Of a DNA stretch of 19,962 nucleotides, positions 14,544 to 19,962 are shown one piece after another. The stretch's first letter is position 1. Every line of letters begins with the position of its first letter. The notes below the pieces were generated by a model. The model had not been told where the DNA came from. It saw only the letters and a program-made list of their open reading frames with translations, and made no database searches. This stretch comes from Candidatus Schekmanbacteria bacterium (lineage in GTDB: Bacteria > Schekmanbacteria > GWA2-38-11 > J061): assembly GCA_003695725.1 (NCBI GenBank), contig RFHX01000045.1, forward strand, positions 1 through 19,962, given 5' to 3'. The position numbers were made by a program, and so were the translations under genes.

Positions 14544-15827
14544 ATGACTGAAAAAGAGAAAATGCAAAATATTTTAAAGAATATCATACAGATAAGTATC
14601 TTAATCTATGTTGTTGTCCTTCCCTTTAATCATAGGGCAACTCTTTCGGCATTATGTTTAATAATAGCTGCTTTTTGTTGGATTCTTTCAATGATAATAG
14701 AAAGAAAATTTATTCTTAAAAAAACTGCGCTTAATGTTCCCTTAGGTTTGGTTTTTTTAATTGCACTAATTTCAGCGATATTTTCCATAGATTCAGCCTG
14801 CAGTCTCAATTTTTTTAGGAGTGAAATCTTAAAAGCGGTATTTATCTTTTTTGCTATTGTTAATTTCTTTGATAGCGAAAGAAGAATAAAGCAGTTGGTG
14901 TGGCTTCTAATGTTTTCTTTTGTCCTTATGAATATTTATGGCTTAGCGGAGTATTTTGCAATATTACGACCGGCAGGAAGAAAACTTGATGCTACATTAG
15001 GCCATCACAATAAAGTTGGAATGTTTGCAGACCTTGTTTTCCCTTTGATACTTATTTATGCTTTGAAAGTGAAGGATTGGAAGAGCAGAATACCTTTGCT
15101 TTTCTTCGGCATTATCAGCTTGACAGCAGTGATATTTACTCAATCGAGAGGCGCTTGGGTTTCTATTATTTTGGGATTGCTTATCTGTGGAATATTTTAT
15201 GATAGAAAAATTCTTAATGCTCTTGCAGTAATTTTAATCATTTTGCCTCTCATATTGCCTGCCAATATAATGAAAAGAGTTACAACTATCTTTGATTTTG
15301 ATGATTATTTGAAACCCGGCAGAGTCCTTGTAGAAAGGCCCTTTGTTTGGAAAGGAGCCGTTAAGATTATAAAAAAGTATCCTATAATAGGTGCTGGAAC
15401 AGGTTCTGACATTTTTTATAAACTTTATGTAGAGAAAGGATTTAAACCCAAAAGGGCAAAGCAGAAATTAGGACATGCCCATAATCAGATTCTTGAAACA
15501 CTTGTAGAGAATGGGATTGCGGGATTGATTGCTCAAATTATTTTCTTTGTTTCATTTTTCAAGACAATAAATACTGGTATTAAAAAGAGCGATGACTCCA
15601 TAAAAAAAGTTATTCTCTTGGGATGTTTCACAGGTGTTGCGGCAATACTCTTCCATGGCATTATAGGAAGCTTCTGGCGAAGCAGAATGATATTTCTTTT
15701 AATGATATTAATGGGGATTGGCACAAGTTGTGCCGTTTATTCAGATTTGAAGGATTCAGATGTCATAGAAATAGTTGACAGCCAATGGGAAAAAGAAAAA
15801 GAAAAAAAATTAGCGGCTCAAATTTGA
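14544..15827 (+). CDS. waaL: O-antigen ligase-like membrane protein (WaaL/Wzy_C family)
   Basis: 427 residues with about ten or more hydrophobic segments (for example 12-28, 34-52, 66-82, 96-108, 118-140, 160-174, 184-200, 204-218, 223-240, 325-342, 355-375, 381-400). The large periplasmic loop (about 245-320) ends in HAHNQILETLVENG (311-324) with the conserved His313, and TQSRGAWVS (199-207) carries the Arg typical of the family. Known members join lipid-linked O-polysaccharide to lipid A-core in the periplasm, but Wzy polymerases share the same domain, so the exact role is not certain. The adjacent MsbA-like exporter favours a ligase. The gene overlaps msbA by 43 bases, and its C-terminus is very rich in Lys and Glu. 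Confidence 0.8.
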   Translation: MTEKEKMQNILKNIIQISILIYVVVLPFNHRATLSALCLIIAAFCWILSMIIERKFILKKTALNVPLGLVFLIALISAIFSIDSACSLNFFRSEILKAVFIFFAIVNFFDSERRIKQLVWLLMFSFVLMNIYGLAEYFAILRPAGRKLDATLGHHNKVGMFADLVFPLILIYALKVKDWKSRIPLLFFGIISLTAVIFTQSRGAWVSIILGLLICGIFYDRKILNALAVILIILPLILPANIMKRVTTIFDFDDYLKPGRVLVERPFVWKGAVKIIKKYPIIGAGTGSDIFYKLYVEKGFKPKRAKQKLGHAHNQILETLVENGIAGLIAQIIFFVSFFKTINTGIKKSDDSIKKVILLGCFTGVAAILFHGIIGSFWRSRMIFLLMILMGIGTSCAVYSDLKDSDVIEIVDSQWEKEKEKKLAAQI

Positions 15828-17581
15828 TAGAGCTATACAGTCGGCTGTTTCAGTATGTAAAAAAATACTGGTTTAGGATGGTCGTTGGCACATCTTTTGC
15901 TCTTGTTGTCTCTTCTACCAAAGGGCTTACGGCATGGGCTGTTAAACCTGCCCTTGATGAGATTTTTCTCAAAGGTGATAAAACAAAATTGATACTTTTG
16001 CCAATAGGAATATTACTCCTTTTTGGCGTGCAGGGAATGGCGCGGTATCTTCAAAACTACCTGATGAAGCATGTTGCCCTGAAAGTTGTGATGGAAATTC
16101 GGAGAGATCTATACAATCATATTCAAAGTCTCAGTCTTTCTTTTTTTCATAAAATTCCCTGCGGGGCTTTGATGTCAAGGATAACGAACGATGTAAAAAT
16201 TCTTTCTTCTGTTGCTTCTGATATTATTCCTGATTTTTTAAGGCAGATTTTTACTCTCTTTTCGCTCATTGCTGTGCTCTTTTATCAGGATTGGCAGCTT
16301 GCTATTATTGCGGTTTTTATTCTCCCTTTTGTAGGGATAATGATGAATTCTTTTGGAAAGAAAATTAAGAAAATAAGCAAAAAGAGTTTGGAAAACAGCG
16401 CAAGCCTAAATTCAGTCCTTCAGGAATCCTTTTCAGGAATAAAAATAGTAAAGGCATTTGTTATGGAAGAATATGAGAAAAAAAGATTTCAAAAAGTGAA
16501 TAAAAGAAATTTTGATATAAGTATGAAAGGAGTAAGGGTTAATGAAATAAGTTCGCCTCTTATGGAGTTTTTAGGTGCCATAGCAGGCGCATTTATATTG
16601 TGGTATGGAGGATTTAGAGTAATAAACGGATACAGCACACCGGGAACATTCTTTTCATTTTTAGCGGCTCTTGCCCTTCTCTATGACCCTTTGAGAAAAC
16701 TCACTAAAATGAACAATCAAATTCAAAAAGCTATGGCAGGTGCTGAAAGGGTCTTTGAGCTAATGGATACGATGCCTGAAATTAAAGAAAGTGAATCGCC
16801 CATCCATATTGATTCATTCAAAGAGAAAATTGAATTTGAAAATGTTTCCTTTATGTATAACAAAAAGGATGGATTAGTTTTGAAAAATATCAATTTTTCA
16901 ATAAAGAAAGGAGAAATAGTCGCTATTGTAGGCCCAAGCGGCGTTGGCAAATCTACTTTAGTTGACCTAATACCTCGATTCTATGACCCTACAGAAGGAA
17001 AAATCCTGATAGACGGCATAGATATATCCGAAGTTTCTCTTTCATCTCTTCGCTCAATGATAGGAATAGTAACACAAGAGACATTCCTTTTTAATGACAC
17101 AATTGCCAACAATATTGCTTATGGTAGGCAGAATGCAGCTATGGAAGAAGTTATAGAAGCTGCAAAGCTTGCTTATGCCCACGATTTTATATCTGCTTTT
17201 CCTGATGGTTACGATACTGTCATAGGCGAGAGAGGCGTAAGATTATCAGGAGGAGAAAAGCAAAGGATTTCGATTGCCCGTGCAATTCTTAAAAACCCTG
17301 ATATTCTAATTCTCGATGAAGCAACTTCAGCACTTGATTCAGAATCTGAGAAAATGGTGCAAAAAGCCCTTGAAAACTTGATGAAGGAGAGAACGACTTT
17401 TGTCATAGCTCACCGTCTTTCAACAATTGTTCATGCAGACCGTATCATTGTACTCAGTGATGGCACAATTGCCGAAATTGGCAGGCATGAAGAATTATTA
17501 AAAAAGAAGGGTATTTACAGTAAACTTTATGAAATCCAATTTAGAAGCGCAGAAGAAAGCCAAAAGTTGGTAACTCATTAG
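15785..17581 (+). CDS. msbA: MsbA-like lipid A/LPS ABC exporter (half-transporter)
   Basis: 598 residues, the normal length for a fused membrane plus ATPase half-transporter. The ABC membrane domain spans about 25-325 with six helices; the ATPase domain has Walker A GPSGVGKST (383-391), Q-loop Gln431, signature LSGGEKQR (487-494), Walker B ILILDE (507-512) and H-loop His543. It would work as a homodimer flipping a lipid-linked glycan, probably lipid A-core, across the inner membrane. The N-terminus is strongly basic (MGKRKRKK). ATG 15785 lies inside the waaL end, giving a 43-base overlap; no later Met fits before the first helix. Distinguishing MsbA from other lipid-flipping ABC exporters rests on context. 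Confidence 0.87.
   Translation: MGKRKRKKISGSNLIELYSRLFQYVKKYWFRMVVGTSFALVVSSTKGLTAWAVKPALDEIFLKGDKTKLILLPIGILLLFGVQGMARYLQNYLMKHVALKVVMEIRRDLYNHIQSLSLSFFHKIPCGALMSRITNDVKILSSVASDIIPDFLRQIFTLFSLIAVLFYQDWQLAIIAVFILPFVGIMMNSFGKKIKKISKKSLENSASLNSVLQESFSGIKIVKAFVMEEYEKKRFQKVNKRNFDISMKGVRVNEISSPLMEFLGAIAGAFILWYGGFRVINGYSTPGTFFSFLAALALLYDPLRKLTKMNNQIQKAMAGAERVFELMDTMPEIKESESPIHIDSFKEKIEFENVSFMYNKKDGLVLKNINFSIKKGEIVAIVGPSGVGKSTLVDLIPRFYDPTEGKILIDGIDISEVSLSSLRSMIGIVTQETFLFNDTIANNIAYGRQNAAMEEVIEAAKLAYAHDFISAFPDGYDTVIGERGVRLSGGEKQRISIARAILKNPDILILDEATSALDSESEKMVQKALENLMKERTTFVIAHRLSTIVHADRIIVLSDGTIAEIGRHEELLKKKGIYSKLYEIQFRSAEESQKLVTH
15803..15809 (+). other. A_AAA_AAA heptamer in the waaL/msbA overlap
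   Basis: The A8 run 15802-15809 is phased in the waaL frame as gaA AAA AAA tta, which is the canonical arrangement for -1 slippage. The -1 frame is exactly the msbA frame, so a shift would yield a WaaL-MsbA fusion. A short ACAG/CTGT stem (15837-15848) lies downstream but is farther away than in known frameshift signals. This may be chance in Lys-rich, A-rich sequence. Confidence 0.25.
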
Positions 17582-17592
17582 ATTTTGACAAT

Positions 17593-19005
17593 ATGAAGCG
17601 TTTATTGACGGGATTGTTTCTAATAGCACTAATTGTTTTATATACTGTTAAATCAGGCAGTTTAAAAGCGCACAATCTGTCAGAAAATGACCACCTTGAA
17701 AGACATGACCAAAAGAGAATAGTCCTTATAACTTTTGATACCTTGCGCTATGACCATTTAGGATGTGCAGGGTATGAGCGAAATACATCACCAAATATTG
17801 ATGCCTTTGCACGAAAAGGAGTACTTTTTACAGAAGCATACAGCGCACTGCCAACAACTGACCCTGCCCATACATCCATATTGACAGGTTTGTATCCCCG
17901 TGTACATGGAATAATGGGCAACGGATATGAAATAACAAGAGACGATATCTTCTCTCTTGCTTTATGGGCAAAAAATATTGGCATAGAAGAAACTGCCGCT
18001 ATTGTCAGCCGTGCCCATCTCAATCCTCAAGAGTTAGGGATAAAAGGATTTGACTATATTTCAGCTCCTGAAGATGAGAGAAGCGCTGACAAAACCTTTC
18101 ATATAGTCAAAAATTGGTTAAGGGAAAATGGTAAAAAATCCTATTTTTTGTGGATACATTTTTTTGATCCCCACTATGACTACAACCCACCCTATCCGTT
18201 CAACAGCATTTACAATGATGGCTATAGGGGACAGATTCCAAAGGATAGAGAATTTCTTGACGACCCACCTTTGAAATATAATCCTCAGGAAATTGAATAT
18301 ATGATTTCTCTCTATGATGGTGAGATAGCGTTTATGGATTACTATTTCGGAAAAACAATAAGAGAGATAGAAGGATATATAAGGGAAGGCGAATCGTTGC
18401 CTTTATATGTTGTAGTTTCAGACCATGGCGAAGATATGGCTGAACTTCAAGAAAGAGAAAACTATGCCTTTGACCATGGAGAATACCTTTTTAATCCAAC
18501 AATCAAAGTGTTGACAGTATTCAGATGGGACAATAAGATAAAGAGCGGGAAAAGGATTGGTATGCCAATTCAACAGATTGACATTGCGCCTACCATCGTT
18601 GAGCTATGCGAAGGGAATCCTTTCTCTTTTACTTTTAATGGCAAATCCCTTGCAAATATGCTTAGAGGTGAAATGACATCAAGCGATAGAGAAAGGCATA
18701 TTTTTGTCCAACGACGTAAAGCCAAGACGATACTTAGACCCTTTTTAGCAGAAGAGCAGATTGCATTGATTGACTCCCCTTGGAAGCTGATAGCAAGTTT
18801 TCCTTCAGAGAGGGTTGAACTTTACAATCTCGATGAAGACAGAAATGAAATTCATAATGTAGCTTTTGAAAATAAGGGAAGAGCCATTTCGATGTTAAAT
18901 GAAATAAAAATGTTTAGGGAAAAATATCCTTATGATTACTCATTCAGTCCTGAGATTTCACCGGAAAAATCAAGAGATTTGAAAGCTCTTGGTTATATAC
19001 AGTAA
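17593..19005 (+). CDS. Sulfatase/alkaline-phosphatase-superfamily protein with Thr nucleophile position
   Basis: 470 residues. A hydrophobic stretch at 4-17 after basic residues suggests an uncleaved anchor or signal peptide, placing the enzyme in the periplasm. TFDTLRYDHLG (48-58) supplies metal-binding Asp49. LPTTDPAHTSILTGLYP matches the sulfatase signature, but Thr89 stands where the formylglycine-forming Cys or Ser would be and His93 replaces Arg. VVSDHGEDM (near 274-282) and FDHGEYLF are further metal ligands, and LKALGYI ends the protein as in many relatives. With Thr there it is more likely a phospho- or sulfo-ester hydrolase or a phosphoalcohol transferase than a classical arylsulfatase. 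It starts 11 bases after msbA, suggesting an envelope glycan substrate. Confidence 0.82.
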   Translation: MKRLLTGLFLIALIVLYTVKSGSLKAHNLSENDHLERHDQKRIVLITFDTLRYDHLGCAGYERNTSPNIDAFARKGVLFTEAYSALPTTDPAHTSILTGLYPRVHGIMGNGYEITRDDIFSLALWAKNIGIEETAAIVSRAHLNPQELGIKGFDYISAPEDERSADKTFHIVKNWLRENGKKSYFLWIHFFDPHYDYNPPYPFNSIYNDGYRGQIPKDREFLDDPPLKYNPQEIEYMISLYDGEIAFMDYYFGKTIREIEGYIREGESLPLYVVVSDHGEDMAELQERENYAFDHGEYLFNPTIKVLTVFRWDNKIKSGKRIGMPIQQIDIAPTIVELCEGNPFSFTFNGKSLANMLRGEMTSSDRERHIFVQRRKAKTILRPFLAEEQIALIDSPWKLIASFPSERVELYNLDEDRNEIHNVAFENKGRAISMLNEIKMFREKYPYDYSFSPEISPEKSRDLKALGYIQ

Positions 19006-19048
19006 AAAAATATATCCTTTTATACTTAGTTTCACACTTTGAATTCCA

Positions 19049-19962
19049 ATGGCTAAAAAAATTTTATACATACAAGGCGTAACAAGAATGGGAGGGGCAA
19101 TTGAGAGCCTTCTTCTCCTTATGGAAAACCTCAATAGTGAGAATTTTCTCCCCTTAGTTGTAACTTCTTCGGAAGGGAAATTTACAGATGAGCTTAAAAA
19201 AAGAAAAATTGGCTATGAAATTGTAAAAATGGAGATGTGGAGAAAGGCAAAAGGATTCTTAAGCCGTCCATTTATTTTGAAGAAGCTTATCGACTATGCA
19301 AAAAAGCAGTCTGTTTCACTTATTCATTGCAACACTCTTTGGGACAATCCTTATGGCAGCATAATAGCAAAAAACCTCAAAATTCCGCTTGTCTGCCATA
19401 TAAGAAACACTTTCAGCTACGATAAAATCAAAAAATATAATCTTGCCTCAGCCGATAGAATAATTTGCGTATCTCAAAAAGTTGCTGAATCTTTTAACGG
19501 CTGGAAATATAGAGATAAAGTTGAGATAATTTATAATGGCGTTGATATGAATAGATTTAATCCTTCAAAATTCGTACAGAGTGAGGTCAAGGAAAAGTTT
19601 TCCCTTCCTCCCCATTCACCATTGGTTGGAATTGTAGGGCGAGTATCTCCGCAAAAGGGACAGCTTGAAGTCATCAGGGCGGCTGCAATTATAAAGGAGA
19701 AGGTGCCTTCTATTAAAGTTATGATTGTAGGTGAAACTTCAAAGAAAGAAAGTGAATATTTAAATTTTTTAAAGAATGAAGCAGAAAATTTGGGGGTTTC
19801 AGAAAATGTGGTCTTTGCGGGGTATAGGAGCAATATAGCTGAAATTACATCGGCATTTGATGTGGCAGTATTTCCCTCTCTTGAAGGCGCTAATGAAGGA
19901 TTTGGGAGAAGCTTGATTGAAGCTATGGCAATGAAAAAACCTGTAGTGGCAACATTGACAGG
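19049..19962 (+). CDS. Family 4 glycosyltransferase (3' end outside window)
   Basis: The frame is open from ATG 19049 to the window end, 304 complete codons. It begins MAKKILYIQGVTRMGGAIES, with the Gly-rich GT4 loop MGGAIES. IHCNTLWDNPYGS and ICVSQKV follow, then VEIIYNGVDMNRFNP, GRVSPQKGQ as the phosphate-binding loop, and the EX7E motif in NEGFGRSLIEAM, just before the cut. Everything needed for a working retaining transferase is visible except the last 50-80 residues. The 43 bases between the sulfatase stop and this start show no clear promoter, so it is probably still part of the same transcript. It is the sixth GT4 gene in the window; its sugar is unknown. Confidence 0.9.
   Translation, partial: MAKKILYIQGVTRMGGAIESLLLLMENLNSENFLPLVVTSSEGKFTDELKKRKIGYEIVKMEMWRKAKGFLSRPFILKKLIDYAKKQSVSLIHCNTLWDNPYGSIIAKNLKIPLVCHIRNTFSYDKIKKYNLASADRIICVSQKVAESFNGWKYRDKVEIIYNGVDMNRFNPSKFVQSEVKEKFSLPPHSPLVGIVGRVSPQKGQLEVIRAAAIIKEKVPSIKVMIVGETSKKESEYLNFLKNEAENLGVSENVVFAGYRSNIAEITSAFDVAVFPSLEGANEGFGRSLIEAMAMKKPVVATLT

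Noticed and set aside
1-19962. CRISPR array, tRNA/rRNA genes, transposases or phage attachment sites
   Set aside because: Looked for and not seen; nearly all of the window is covered by ordinary + strand coding genes and no gap exceeds 191 bases.

Overview
The window is an AT-rich stretch (by eye about 35-40% G+C, with AGA/AGG and ATA codons frequent) in which every supported gene lies on the + strand. Lipopolysaccharide (LPS)-type genes (ADP-heptose transferase family GT9, WaaE/KdtX-like GT2, O-antigen ligase-like WaaL, MsbA-like exporter) point to a Gram-negative, diderm bacterium. The divergent sequences and mixed gene content suggest an uncultured or deep-branching lineage, but I cannot name the phylum from sequence alone.

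Layout. 1-1155: 3' part of a SurA/PrsA-like parvulin chaperone. 1156-1307: intergenic region with a plausible sigma70-type promoter and a nested inverted repeat. 1308-9505: a tightly packed, often overlapping run of envelope glycan genes: GT2, GT9, GT4, GT4, TagB/TagF-like glycerophosphotransferase, GT4, a second TagB/TagF-like transferase, and a LicC-like nucleotidyltransferase. 9502-12228: a housekeeping block coupled to that run by an ATGA overlap: moaD, moaE, a metallo-beta-lactamase-fold hydrolase, folE and dcd. 12244-19962: envelope genes resume with GT4, GT4, WaaL-like ligase, MsbA-like ABC exporter, a sulfatase-superfamily protein with Thr at the nucleophile position, and a GT4 cut by the window edge.

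How the genes work together (inference). The GT2, GT9 and six GT4 enzymes would build a lipid-linked core or oligosaccharide on the cytoplasmic face. The nucleotidyltransferase would make a CDP-activated alcohol for the two TagB-like enzymes, adding phosphodiester-linked groups. The MsbA-like protein would flip the lipid, the WaaL-like protein would ligate glycan in the periplasm, and the sulfatase-like protein may trim or modify it. No Wzx, Wzy, Wzz or LicD is present here.

Most notable: (i) a doubled GT4 plus TagB-like module with a CTP-type nucleotidyltransferase in a Gram-negative setting; (ii) moaD and moaE in one reading frame, separated by a single TAA, with MoaD ending GGQ instead of GG; (iii) Dcd with Ala in place of the catalytic Glu, and neighbouring FolE with Gly in place of a conserved active-site Arg; (iv) an in-phase A_AAA_AAA heptamer in the waaL/msbA overlap. 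No tRNA, rRNA, CRISPR array, insertion sequence or attachment site was found, and there is no gene-free stretch longer than 300 bases.
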